In this document: piece by piece, positions 10,421 to 21,530 of the stretch | Layout of the letters: each line of letters opens with the position of its first letter | How positions within the stretch are numbered: position 1 is the first letter of the stretch | From: Myotis daubentonii | Taxonomy: Eukaryota; Chordata; Mammalia; Chiroptera; Vespertilionidae | Direction: 5' to 3' | DNA length: 64,000 nt | Assembly (NCBI RefSeq): GCF_963259705.1 | Contig: NC_081844.1 | Location: 13,129,715-13,193,714 of the forward strand | Position numbers and translations under genes: made by a program | The notes under the pieces: model-generated | Databases searched by the model: none | What the model saw: the letters and a program-made list of their open reading frames with translations, nothing else | Told to the model about the DNA's origin: nothing

Positions 10421-10962
10421 AGGAAATTTTTGGTCCACTAGGGCGACAATCTCATGAGACAGCCGAGGAGTAGAGGGTGTGCCCAGGTGAGCTTGAAGAG
10501 ATCTGATCTCCACTCCACTCACTGAGAAACACTGGTCCCATACTGTTAGCCACTCAAGGCCTTGTTTTGTCCACAGTGAAAGAGAGTTGAGACTCCGTGC
10601 CCTGCCTCCTTCCATGAGAATGTGATGAGGAGCAAGTGAGAGCTGGGTGGGAAAGCATCCTGAATAAGAAAAGTTTATACAGCAATACAACTATAGGTTG
10701 GTGCCATTATCCTTATGAAATTCTTGATTCCTATAACACTTAAAAACGCTATAAAAGGGCTTTTCCTTTTCCTCATGGATGCCATCTTCCTCTTAGGATG
10801 CTCTTGAATGTAGTTTTGCACCGTGAAGAAGAAAATAAATGACATTTTACCTGAGACTATTTTCCCTCCTGAGTAGGTGTTGATGTGCCCATCACCTTTC
10901 CTTTTATAAAAATGCCTTTTATTTTAAGAGTAAAAGAATTTACAAATCATCTACTTTGGTCC

Positions 10963-10987
10963 CTGGAGAAACTTCAACAAGGTGGTT
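10963..10987 (+). repeat. 25-bp dispersed exact repeat, copy 1
   Basis: Begins CTGGAGAAAC and ends GGTGGTT, identical to 12074-12098. Flanks do not match, so it is not a longer visible duplication. Confidence 0.9.
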
Positions 10988-12073
10988 TGAGGAAGAAATT
11001 TTTGTGTCATTTTCCTCTAAATGTCTCTTTTTGAAAACTAAAGGACTCAGTTCAAGGACATAACAGTATTGACTGTTTACACAGCTCAAAATGGTTTGAA
11101 AATGAAAAAGAGGAAACATTAATTCAATAGCTGATTGAAATTCCCCAAACATTCTGTCACCTTACCTAAGTCTACAAATTTAACTTTATTCTTTGGGAAT
11201 GTTATTGCTGTTTTTATTAAAAATGTATGCTTTGCTACATCAAGACAACTCAATTTCAACTTTTATTTTTGGTGTTCTAGTTTCTGTTTATTTTTTGATT
11301 GGCAAGTGACTTGAGCTGATCAACAGATATGGCGATGTGAAGTGAAATTAGAGAGATGGCCAGGTTCGTATTGTAGGAGGGCATTCGAACCCCTACACAT
11401 TAACCTTCCGTATCCCCTTTGTGGCCCCCGCACTGCCTGCCACACACAAAGCTGGTCACCATGGCACATGCTTTCTCTGCCTCTGTGCACTGTTAGCCTA
11501 TGCTACCCTCTCTACTTGCAAAACCTGCCGTGCCACGTGCACCTGGCCAAGCCCCACTGCCTATAGAGGGCCAGCAAAACCTTGCCTCCCCATCTGGTCT
11601 TCCGGGATTACTCCAGATTAACACCAATGTTCCATGATCTTTTTCTTTGTAACTCTCCCATCAATTATCGCATTCTGCCTTGTTTAATCATTTTTTTATG
11701 CATGTTGCAGAGTGTCCTACTGCAGACATAACCCGTGCTTTGTTTTCGCTGCTTTAACAAGAGGGGATCTGGGGGTTATTCCTGCTCGTTCTTTGGAGGG
11801 TGACTCATCCTGAGGAAGAAGGCATTTCCCTTATGTGACGGAAAGCAGTCGTGTTGTGGTTCTGAGGTCTAGAAACACCTTAGAGGCAAGGAGTCCGCTA
11901 AATGGAGGCAATGAGTGGATGGAGAGGCTGCTAAGAACGCCTCGTGTTTCTGGGGTTGAAAGGCATAGCAACCACCTTCTGGACGAGTTCCCAAGATTGA
12001 GAAAGGGAGGGTCTGTTAGCTCAGCAGTGGGCTGACTCCTGAACTTCCTGGGGTAGGACTATGGGAAGAAGGG

Positions 12074-12098
12074 CTGGAGAAACTTCAACAAGGTGGTT
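12074..12098 (+). repeat. 25-bp dispersed exact repeat, copy 2
   Basis: Exact copy of 10963-10987, 1111 bp downstream. No known transposon end was recognised in it. Confidence 0.9.
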
Positions 12099-12484
12099 GA
12101 ATAACCCAGAGGACTGGGCATTAAGGCCCGTCGTCCAGAAACCCGGTGAGGAGAACAGGTCACAAGACATGACAGAAGTGGGATCAGCTGGAAATTACCC
12201 TCCCAAAAAGCCACTCTGGCCTGTGGCAGCACGCAACAGTGGCACCATGTGGCCATGAGGAGCTATGGCAGGAGCAGGGACCTTGACAGCTCAGGGACAG
12301 GCCTGGGTTCCCAGCTGTGCCCAGTGGGCATCAGAGGGCCTCCTGCCTGGGAGAAGTTTGAGGTGGTGCTGGGGATGTGGGAGGGACGCTGGAGAGGGTG
12401 ATACTGGACTCCTGGCCAAGTTGGTGGGGTTGGGAGAAAGGACAGGAGACAATCTTACTTTAGAGAAATTAATAGAGTCTTAAA

Positions 12485-12600
12485 TCTCTACTAAGTGGCA
12501 AGCTTCTTGAGGACAGACACCAGTTTCATCTTGGTGCCTTGGGTGCAGCTAGGCACTGAGTTGAGGCCATTGAATTAAATGTTTTTACTTTACAGATATT
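12485..12600 (+). repeat. L2 LINE 3'-end fragment
   Basis: AAGCTTCTTGAGGACAGACACC followed by a GGTGCAGCTAGGCACTGAG-like stretch is the L2 3' terminus. Confidence 0.55.
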
Positions 12601-12804
12601 TGAGGTCTGTCTAAATGAGTCCATGAACCCCAGAGAGTTGAAACAAAGGATGCAACCATTTCCAGCCGGGAGTCTCCCCAAATGGTGTTCACCTGCTTGA
12701 AAGTGATACCTTTGCTTTTTCTTGAATGAACACCAACAGAAAACGTGTTTCATCAAAAGATTAGATGGTTGGTCTACATAGGTATTTTCCATGAGCCTCT
12801 AGGA

Positions 12805-13016
12805 CAGTGGTTCTCAATCTGTGGGTCGCGACCCCTTTGGCGGTCGAACGACCCTTTCACAGGGGTCGCCTAAGACCATCCTGCATATCAAATATTTACA
12901 TTACGATTCATAACAGTAGCAACGTTACCGTTATGAAGTTGTAACGAAAATAATTTTATGGTTGGGTCCCAACATGAGGAACTGTATTTAAAGGGCCAGA
13001 AGGTTGAGAACCACTG
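12805..13016 (+). mobile_element. SPIN-like nonautonomous hAT transposon, copy 1
   Basis: A 212-bp MITE. Its inverted ends are CAGTGGTTCTCAA at the left and the complementary TTGAGAACCACTG at the right. A perfect 8-bp target duplication CTCTAGGA lies at 12797-12804 and 13017-13024, as expected for hAT. Subterminal GGGTCGCGACCCC matches SPIN (Space Invader) family ends from memory. The interior carries the ACATTACGATTCATAACAG segment. No transposase is present, so it was moved in trans. Confidence 0.9.
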
Positions 13017-13219
13017 CTCTAGGATCTAACCTTTGTTGGATTCTGTGATGCTTACCCAAGGCGTACTTTTCATCTTCTTCCAACTGCCCCGTTGAGCCAG
13101 CCTGACCTGGAGCAGAGCCCGCTCAGACGCCTCAGTCACTGCTTGGACGAGGCCCAGGCTCTTGGCACCTGCCACTCCTCAGTTACCCTGCACCAGGAGC
13201 AATAGCATTCTTTTCTTCT

Positions 13220-13442
13220 TTATTTTTTTATATATTTTATTGATTTTTTACAGAGAGGAAGGGAGAGGGATAGAGAGTTAGAAACATCGATGAGAGAGAA
13301 ACATTGATCAGCGCTGCCTCCTGCACACTCACCACTGGGTATGCGCCCACAACCAAGGTACATGTCCTTGACCGGAATCAAACCTGGGACCTTTCAGTCC
13401 GCAAGCCAACGCTCTATCCACTGAGCCAAACCGGTCAGGGCT
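13220..13442 (-). repeat. Ves SINE, full length
   Basis: Minus strand order: ACCGGTTTGGCTCAGTGGAT, B-box GGTTTGATTCC, CATCGATGTTTCTCTCTC-like middle, then the CTCTATCCCTCTCCC tail and A-rich end. Both flanks carry TCTTCTTT, probably the target duplication. Confidence 0.9.
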
Positions 13443-13502
13443 CTTCTTTGTTTTTTTTAAGGAACACAATTGTGATGGTGGTAGTGCTTCTTCTTTTAAA
13501 CA

Positions 13503-13708
13503 TTTTAAATATTTTTTATTGATTTTAAAGAGAAAAGAAGGGAGAGGGATAGAGATATAGAAACGTCTATCAGAGAGAGAAATTGATCGGCTGCCTCCTG
13601 CCTGCCCCCTCCTGGGACTGAGCCTGAAACCTGGGCATGTGTCCTAACTGGGAATCAAACCCAGGACCTCTTGATGACACTCAACCACTGAGCCACACCG
13701 GCCAGGCT
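13503..13708 (-). repeat. Ves SINE, full length, second of a tandem pair
   Basis: Minus strand starts GCCTGGCCGGTGTGGCTCAG with B-box GGTTTGATTCCC and ends in an A-rich tail. It has the same orientation as the copy at 13220-13442, separated by about 60 bp. Flanks again contain TTCTTCTTT. Confidence 0.9.
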
Positions 13709-16160
13709 TTTCTTCTTTATAAGCCACATTGATACTTTCGGCTCACAAATACTAGCACACATTTGCACATTCTTTCAGACTTTCTTTTCACCAGGATGGC
13801 ACTGTTTTAGGTCCTAATCCCCTCCCTTGCTCTGCATGGCAAACCCTTATTCCTCCTCAACTAATGGTCTCCATCCCTAGCAGAGCTATTTCCAAGTATC
13901 TGAGAGACGTGGGACTTGAAATATGGAATATATCGTCATCTCCTCTCCCATGATGAATAGCTGCTGTGGTCATTTATTGTTCCCCGGTTCCCAAATCTAA
14001 AACTGCTTTACAGATGTTCTTGAGCCGAACTTCCCAACATCTGTGCAGGGCAGGCAGGGTGCAGAGTTCCCAGCTCCATTTTGCAGATGAGAACAGTTAT
14101 GGGAGGCCCAAGGGGCAGCAACTCGACGTTTTTAGGACGTTGTGATGATGCTTTATTAGATTTCGTCATAACATACCTGAGCAGCCGGCAAACAGCGGGT
14201 CAGTGTCTAGCACAAGCTCATTCTATAGAGTCAAAGAGAGTTAGAAACGGAACCCGAGGCTTGGGGACTTCCTATCTCAAGTTGCATTCACTGTTTTCCT
14301 AAACTAAAGAGATGAGCATAAAATCATAAATACGTACACAGAGGCCCCGAAACAAGAACACACAACTGGACAGGGCATCTGCCTCTCTGGTCTCCTCCAT
14401 GACAACTGACCTCAATCCAGTGGGCCGCCCAAAAGACACCATCCCCAAGTAGGGACTGTTTGTCTTCAGGGCTCCTGAGGTCTCCACGGAACGTAAAGTA
14501 GGACTGTACTCTTGCTGCCTGTCACTGGAGTCTATCCAAATAGGAATCAGGCACAAAAAGTCCTAAAACATTACACTGGGATTTCCACATCGTCACTTCA
14601 GAGAGAGTTAGAGGTTCTCTCAATTTTTTTCCTAAATGAGGTCTATTACCTCGAGGTATTTCCCGAGATGCCGAGATCTATTGTCTATGAGCGCTGAGTA
14701 CTTACAAGGCCAGGGTGTGGGGTGCACGGTGCAGCTGGTTGAAAAATGCATTAACCTATGTCCCAGGGTGAAAACAGCCAGTTTCCTGGATGCATCCGGG
14801 ACAATGCCACATTTCTAATTATTTCACCCTTCCTTCCTTGGCAGGAGTCCTGGCGCTCAGGCCGCACATCAGCTTAAGGAGCATTTTCAGGGAGGCATGG
14901 CTGCCTCCGCTCACCCCATCCTCAGGCCACTGAGACCACGACAGCTCTGCAGACACTCGGACCCTCGGGTAGACACCGGGCCCAGCTGCAGCCTGAGCAA
15001 TGCCCAGGTCCATTACTGCTCTGATTCTAGACGCATCGCTGGCCTTGGGCAGGGCAATAAGCATTCTGTGGGTCTGTGACATTGCTCTCTGTGCTCAGTT
15101 GGGTTTGGAAGCAACGAAACCTTCTATTTCCTTCTCCACATATCGCCTGCAATTAGGGTACATGCCATCAAGTTAGTGGGGGTTCCTGTTGTTACCCCAT
15201 AATCTGAAAAGTGGACTTACTTTAAGCATGTTCCACCCAACATGGAAATATTAGCAGGCACATCCTGCGAGAGGCCTGCTTCTCACCTATCCCTAGTGCT
15301 CCTCAATGCAGCCACACCAAGGAACAGGCTGTGTTAAACAGGCCAAATGCATAAAGTAGTAACCAGCTGGGTATAATCTGGGTCCTTTCTCACTGTTCCT
15401 GAGCCATCCTTGGTGATTTAATCTAGCCTTCATTTATCTTCAGGCTCCCTTAAAAAGCTTATTTGCTGTGTCTTACTATAAAGCATTCTCTCCTAATGAG
15501 TCATTTGTAGGAAAGAGATGTATCAGGCCCATTTACCATAAAGCCCTACTGGGTGTAAGATAGCTTCTGTCGAGCTGTTCTCTGCCCACCCCTACCCGGC
15601 CTGGCTATGGGGAAAGTCTGGTGTGTCTGGGAGTCAGGACTGGACCAACTTGCCACGCCTGCCAGGGGAGTGGCTACTCCTGCAAGTGACCTTGCCTATA
15701 CATGACTTTATGAAAGTTTTGTTTTATAATCAAGAGGAGATATTTTTCTCCTGTCAGATGTAACGGATTTTCTGAGAGAAGCCAACAGTGGTTTCATCAC
15801 TGCACCCTAAAGCAAACAGCTCAAAAAGTTCCCTCTGCTTCTTTGTTAGTTGCAAAACAAGCACCAGAGGTCAAGTGCGCCTTTCCCTGGCAGCCGGGCA
15901 CAGACGCCGCGGCCAGCATTTGTCCACCAGGCTTTGGATGGAAGCCGCTCCTGAGGTGGCTCTGTAAGCAGCCGTGTCTGGCTTCCCAAGGGGAGTTCTA
16001 AGAAGGTTTCTATGTTATTTTCTGTTTAAGGCAGCTAAGAACCTCTTCTGCCAGGGAGAAACCCTCTCACTCTGCAGCTGTCAGAAGGAAGGCTTATTCC
16101 AAGTTGTACAAGAGGAACCCAGATGTTCCCCCCGGGTTAGCCCACAGGATCCCATCCTCA
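13709..16160. other. Largely unique DNA
   Basis: A weak MIR-like stretch may lie near 14020-14110 (CCATTTTGCAGATGAGAA). I found no gene. Small open frames near 14081-15079 have no family resemblance. Confidence 0.4.
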
Positions 16161-16643
16161 CCGCTCCACACCCCGCACTGGTCCACACCCCGCACTCCTC
16201 CACACCCCGCACTGGTCCACACACTGCACTCCTCCACACACCGCACTGGTCTGCACACCACACTGGCCCACACACCGCACTCCTCCACACACCGCACTCC
16301 TCCACACACCGCACTCCTCCACACACCGCATTCCTCCACACACCGCACTGGTCCACACACCGCACTCCTCCGCACACCGCACTCCTCCACACACCGCACT
16401 GGTCCGCACACCGCATTCCTCCACACCCCGCACTGGTCCACACACCGCACTCCTCCGCACACCGCACTGGTCCACACACCGCACTCCTCCGCACACCGCA
16501 CTCCTCCGCACACCGCACTCCTCCACACACCACACTCCTCCACACCCCGCACTCCTCCACACACCGCGCTGGTCCACACACCACACTGGTCCACACCCCG
16601 CACTCCTCCACACACCGCACTCCTCCACACTCCGCACTGGCCC
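16161..16643 (+). repeat. Minisatellite A: 28 x 17 bp
   Basis: The register word ACTGGTCC or ACTCCTCC recurs every 17 bp from 16177 to 16636, exactly 27 intervals with no indel. Two unit types are interspersed (17 ACTCCTCC-like, 11 ACTGGTCC-like), with smaller variants of the CACACACCGC part. Because 17 is not a multiple of 3, frames rotate through all phases and open frames appear on both strands. These are composition artefacts. Confidence 0.97.
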
Positions 16644-16931
16644 ACCCCTCTGATGCACTGGCCCACCCCTCTGATGCACTGGCTCACCCCTCTGATGCAC
16701 TGACCCACCCCTCTGATGCACTGGCCCACCCCTCTGATGCACTGGCCCACCCCTCTCTGATGCACTGGCTCACCCCTCTGATGCACTGGCTCACCCCTCT
16801 GATGCACTGGCCCACCCCTCTGATGCACTGGCTCAACCCTCTGATGCACTGGCCCACCCCTCTGATGCACTGGCCCACCCCTCTGATGCACTGGCTCACC
16901 CCTCTGATGCACTGGCCCACCCCTCTGATGT
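16636..16931 (+). repeat. Minisatellite B: 14 x 21 bp
   Basis: Units of the form ACTGGCCCACCCCTCTGATG plus C, 21 bp each, except the sixth (23 bp, extra CT). Variants replace GGCCC by GGCTC or GACCC. It abuts array A and shares with it a core GCACTGGYCCAC, suggesting B grew from an edge unit of A. A degenerate unit follows to about 16970. Confidence 0.96.
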
Positions 16932-17676
16932 ACTGTCCATGCTCTAAGGCACTGGCCCACCCCCTAAAGCACAGAGGGTCATGTCATAGACAAATGCTCT
17001 CCATCAGATGGAAAATCTGGCCATGTGAAAACTCCAGTTTTCATATGAAACAAATCATGAAAACAAAATTATTTTGTCAATACTTCCTTAATCCATAAGA
17101 CATTTACCACCTGGGTAAAGTGTCTGTGAGGAAAAGCACCTAAGTGTCCTTGCTGTGTTGTCTGGTATCCTATTATAAAGCAAGGGCTGATTCGGCTCCC
17201 TTATATAAAAGAGGTTAAAAGGGGGGAAATCGGAACTTTCCACAGTCCTGCGTTGGGGGTGGGGACATGCAGAGCCGCTGTGACTTCAGGAGTCTGGGAA
17301 CAGGGTATTGGACTTGGCCTTAAAGGGAAACACTGTCACACAGAAGAAGGTCAGATTCTCCCCCTTGAACCCAAGCATTTGCCCAGTGGACTGAAGATGT
17401 TCTACTCTGCAGGTGTGGCCCTATATCCTCACTCTGGTCCACACACCACCATCTAGTCCGCATCAGGGAAGCGGGAGGGGAGGAGACGCCAGGGAAGCAC
17501 CAGGGTCTAATGTGAAGACTCACAGATTTGCAGAAATAAATCCACTGTTCACTCCAGATGGTGGAAATCAACACAATTTACCTATTTCTCACCAAAGAGC
17601 AGTAACCCCAGTGCAGAAGTTTGCAAAATAAGTGTGAGCGGACTCCTTGCCTCTTCTTTTGGATTCTTCTCTTTAG
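16932..17676. other. Unique DNA right of the minisatellite
   Basis: A stray core-like CTGGTCCACACACCACC near 17434-17450 echoes array A. No gene or repeat otherwise. Confidence 0.45.
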
Positions 17677-17879
17677 CAGCGGTTCTCAACATGTGGGTCG
17701 CGACCCCCAGAGATTGCCTAAGACCATCAGAAAACACATATATAATTACATATTGTTTTTGTGATTAATCACTATGCTTTAATTATGTTCAATTTGTAAC
17801 AATAAAATTGGGGGCCACCACAACATGAGGAACTGTATTTATTAAAGGGTCGCGGCGTTAGGAAGGTTGAGAACCACTG
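17677..17879 (+). mobile_element. SPIN-like nonautonomous hAT transposon, copy 2
   Basis: 203 bp from CAGCGGTTCTCAA to TTGAGAACCACTG, with GGGTCGCGACCCC and its partner GGGTCGCGGCG near the ends. The interior is the GTTTTTGTGATTAATCACTA type shared with the copy at 50399. About 25 bp are missing after the left GGTCGCGACCCC relative to that copy. The 8-bp flanks (CTCTTTAG, AAAGGGAA) do not match, so the target duplication is decayed or rearranged. Confidence 0.85.
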
Positions 17880-18694
17880 AAAGGGAATGCGAACTCCTGA
17901 AGTACCGCCTCGCTTCCCCATTCTTTTTCTTTTTCACTCTCCTTTTTCATTTCTTCTTCTACTCCTCTTCCAACTCCTCTCTCACAGTTGAGCCTCAGGG
18001 AATGGGAGTGAACACTAATAAAAGTTTGGGAAGAAAAGTTTTCCAATTTCTGGACCTGGCCACGGAGCCTGAAGAATTCTTGCGGCATTAAGTAATTAAC
18101 CTCTCACCACCTCTGAGTGTGAAGAGACGCGTGCTGCCGTTATCTCCCATTTTATGGTGAGCACAACAGAGGCAAACCAAGGTTTAAAGACTCGTCCAAA
18201 ATACCAGAGTCAATAAACAAGCAAGAAACACACACTCCCTTCTGCACTCATGACTCACTTCCAATAGACTCATTTACTGTCAAATGCTCGCTGGCTTTGT
18301 TCAGTTTTAATCCCCACGCCATTAACATGGGAGCCTGGAGCATGTTGGCTTCTTAACAGCTCACAGAACCACAATCATTCCGCATGGAAAGTAAACAGCA
18401 CCCCGTTGGCATCAGGGGAGACGGGAGGTCAGCAGAGCAGCACACCACAGTAGTGAACCGGCCAGCGGGAGGCGGCTGAGTGCAATGGCTCTCAGCACCA
18501 GGCAGGAGGACCAGTCTGGGCCTCTGGTGTGTCTCCATCATCTAGTTCATCTCCTGGTACCACTGAGGGAGGAGCTGGTCAGACCCCAACGCTTTAAGCG
18601 CCCCTCATTTTTGCCACTGGCACACATCCCTATGCCTCTTCTTAAATGCTATGTCCTACAGTCCACACTCTGATGAAGGCTAATGCTTAATTAG
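17880..18694. other. Unique DNA
   Basis: A possible MIR remnant is near 18135-18250. A pyrimidine-rich stretch spans about 17915-17985. No gene is seen. Confidence 0.4.
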
Positions 18695-18790
18695 GAACAA
18701 AGTAATGCAACCAAGAAAAGTTAGGATCTGGAGTCAGGCAGACCTGAATGAAATTCTGACTCCTCCACTTGCTGGAGAGGTACAGCGAGA
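18695..18790 (+). repeat. MIR SINE fragment
   Basis: GATCTGGAGTCAGGCAGACC followed by AAATTCTGACTCCTCCACTT is a clear MIR core. Confidence 0.75.
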
Positions 18791-19039
18791 GGGCAAGCCC
18801 AGGAGCTCCAGAAGACTCACTCCCCTGGGCTGTGGGGGCGATGGTGCGGGGCGGAGACTCCCTCTGTGGAATAAGGGCTGGAAAGGATGTGTAGAGTGGC
18901 TGCCACACGCCTGGCCCGGGACAGGGACTCAGAGTTCCTTTGTATTTTCCACGTTTCACTGAATAATCAAACTTGGTTAACTTTATCCAGTGTCTCTGTT
19001 ACTTTACCCTGTAGCTGTTACTAATGGCTAAGAAAAAAT
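18791..19039. other. Unique DNA
   Basis: No recognised feature. Confidence 0.35.
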
Positions 19040-19220
19040 ATTCTACAAAAAATAAAATTACAAAAAAGGAAGGAGGGCAGAAAGGGAGCGAGTCAGGGGG
19101 AGGGGTGATTGAGAGAGAGAGAGTGATTGAGAGAGAAGAAGAGGAAGAAAATAAGGAAGGGAGGGAAAAAAAGAAGGGAAGGAAGGGAGGGAGGGAGGGA
19201 GGGAGGAAGGAAGGAAGGTG
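19040..19220 (+). repeat. Purine-rich GA/GGAA low-complexity tract
   Basis: GAGA runs followed by GGGA and GGAA units. The long charged frame across it is a composition artefact. Confidence 0.85.
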
Positions 19221-19269
19221 CCTGCCAGGCAGTGCAGTGTTGTGCAATGTAGCCGGCTAGAAATGCTTA

Positions 19270-19490
19270 GGGAGTCTGAAAACAGAGCTGGAAACCTTGT
19301 TTCCTAACATAAGCTACCTTGCTGACCTTGGGCAACTTACCCTCTCTTCAAGTTTCTTACCTTTTAAATAGGTTTATTATAATAATAATTCCTACCTCAT
19401 AAGATTATTTTGGGACTCAATGCAATAATGGGCATAAAGGTATCCAATGGACACAGGGTTTGGCACTTGACAAATGCAAAAAAAAGTCAA
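19270..19490 (+). repeat. MIR SINE
   Basis: TGACCTTGGGCAACTTACCC, then CTACCTCATAAGATTATTTTG and GCATAAAGGTATCC follow the MIR consensus order over most of its length. Confidence 0.85.
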
Positions 19491-20057
19491 TTGAATTTAA
19501 ATGTCAATTTTCAGATTATTCACATAAGCCCTCCCAGGGAGGATAACTTAGTTTCCCCTTCCGAAATAATCAGAAGAGCCGTGCTAGCTCAGAGTGCGTG
19601 GCACAGAATGTCCTAGAGGGACGCGACAGCTTCGCTGTGTAGTTGCAATATTAAGTTGTTTTTATTAAAATAAGCTCAGCAGACTGCATGGGGACAGAGT
19701 CAAATCCAATCCTTCCACGGCAGGGCAAGAAGCAATCAGTCTGCTCCTCAGCAAGAAACGATAAATAATTCAGCGAGATGGAGATGCTAGTATTCTTCCA
19801 ACTTTTTCTTCTTCTGGTGATGAATTCTGCTCATAGTTCCCCAAACCATAAGTGGAATATAATTTTGCAAACTGAGGGGAAATAAGGCATGCTAGCATGC
19901 AAAGACATTTTCACAATTTCTTCCTGACTAATACCAGTCCCTGGTGAGCTTTTCCTTGGTTTGAATTCCTTTAGCACTGGGTTTGCCTTCTGTACGCCAT
20001 CGTTTATCAAACACCTTGAAATGGCTCTCCTTGCACCTTGTAATTTTCTAGTAACAG
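19491..20057. other. Unique DNA
   Basis: No supported gene or repeat. Confidence 0.4.
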
Positions 20058-20290
20058 TAGTAAGAGTTAACATTGATTGGGTACTCACCCTGCCAGGCTT
20101 CGCTTTATCATTTAATTTTCACAGAAGTCCTCTAAATTGGTACTACTATTATCCTCGTTTTAAGGGTAAGGACTGGGTCCCAAAAAAGGTTAAGTAGCTT
20201 GTCCAATGTCACACCATTAATGGTGGCACAGATAATATCTGGACCCAGGCAGTCTGATTCCAGAGCACACACTCTTCATCATTCCGTGGT
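20058..20290 (-). repeat. MIR SINE
   Basis: Antisense MIR: a TTATCCTCGTTTTAAGG-like stretch, TTAAGTAGCTTGTCCAATGT, then CCAGGCAGTCTGATTCCAGA. Confidence 0.85.
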
Positions 20291-20708
20291 GCATGTTACC
20301 AAAGTGCATGCAGGCCTCTCAAGGGCCAAGGGAACATCTTCCACCAAATGTGCTTCCCCATACTTCCTAGAAGAGCACTGAGAATGAAAACATGCCGAGT
20401 GGATGATTGGCACATTGAATTTGAATAAAGCCATTCACAGGCCTCCACTAGAAGACTTCAGCATGCCCACTTTACCCTCCAGGACCAGGGCATACAACCA
20501 CACTGGCCATGCCCTGCACAACCCTAGGGGGCGCCCTTCCCAAAGACCACAATGCAAAAGAACCTGCTAGAACTACACAGAGCCATTTGCCTCTTGCTAT
20601 TTCAAACCAGAACCATTTCCCAAGCTCTCTTCAGTACACTCCAGCCAGACTCATCTCCCTCCCAAACAGGAACATTCAGACTCCTGGGTGTAAGCGGAAT
20701 GTTACATG
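20291..20708. other. Unique DNA
   Basis: No supported gene or repeat. Confidence 0.4.
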
Positions 20709-21043
20709 CGGTTGACCCTTGAACAACATGGGGGGGTTGGGGCACCAACCCCCACACAATTAAAACTCTACAATAACTTTTGACTCCCCAGAACTTAGCT
20801 ACAGCTGGCCTGCAGTGCTAGTAGTCTGCAGGTGACCAGAAGCCTTAACTGATAACAAAAACAATCAATACATATTTTGTATATATATTACATACTATAT
20901 TCTTACAATAAAGTAACCTAGAGAAAAGAAATCTTGTTAAGAAAATCATAAGGAAGATAAAATACAATTACTGTATTTATTGAAATTAATCCATGTATAA
21001 GTGGGCCCTCAAAGTCCAAACCCATTTTTTCAAGGGTCAACTG
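20709..21043 (+). mobile_element. Tigger-like (TcMar) nonautonomous DNA transposon
   Basis: Inverted ends GTTGACCCTTGAACAACAT (left) and TTCAAGGGTCAACTG (right), followed by TA as expected for mariner-class insertion. The 335-bp interior is AT-rich with no transposase frame. It matches Tigger/MER2-type ends from memory. A related copy is at 38979-39268. Confidence 0.75.
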
Positions 21044-21062
21044 TATATCTTTTATATTTCAA

Positions 21063-21530
21063 CTAGAGGCCCAGTGCACAAAAATTTGTGCACTGGGGGG
21101 GGGGGGGGTCCCTCAGCCCAGCCTGTGCCCTCTCGCAGTCTGGGACCCCTCAGGGGATGACCACCTGCTGGCTTAGGCCTGCTCCCCAGGGGATTGGGCC
21201 TAAGATGGCAATCAGACATCCCTCTGACAGCCCGGCAGCCCTCAGGGAATGTCCACTTGCCAGCAGGGAGCAGACCTAAGCTGCAGTCGGACATCCTTAG
21301 TGCTGCTGAAGAGGCAGGAGAGGCTCCCACCACCACTGCTGTACTAGCAGCCATCAGCCTGGCTTGTGGCTGAGCAGAGCTCCCCCATGTAGGAGCACAC
21401 TGACCACCAGAGGGCAGCTCCTGCATTGAGCATCTTCCCCCTGGTGGTCAGTGTGTGTCATAGTGACCAGTCATTCCCAGTCGCTCTGCTGTTAGGGTCA
21501 GTTTGCATATTACCCTTTTACTATATAGGA
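21063..21530 (-). mobile_element. Helitron (HeliBat-like) module 1 of composite A
   Basis: Read on the minus strand it ends in CTAG (21063-21066) next to host A/T. A 3' hairpin just inside has perfect 13-bp arms at 21070-21082 and 21085-21097. It begins at TCCTATATAGT (21530). The near-identical module recurs at 63030-63490. It is nonautonomous: no Rep/helicase frame is present. Confidence 0.85.

Larger units (their letters stand above)
10421..12484. other. Unique DNA with a dispersed 25-bp exact repeat
   Basis: No gene recognised. A 25-bp word at 10963-10987 recurs exactly at 12074-12098 in the same orientation. Confidence 0.45.

Noticed and set aside
10694..10720. Mariner-like inverted end (TAGGTTGGTGCCATTAT)
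   Set aside because: Only the first dozen bases resemble a mariner end. No opposite end or TA-flanked element was found.
16161..16931. CRISPR-like regular array
   Set aside because: Units are contiguous with no unique spacers, and the genome is mammalian. It is a minisatellite.
15974..17098. 374-codon open frame, plus 288-, 199-, 194- and 179-codon frames on both strands
   Set aside because: All run through the 17-bp and 21-bp minisatellites, where repeats lacking stops keep several frames open on both strands. The repetitive His/Thr/Pro or Cys/Gly/Val text has no domain and no start or splice context.
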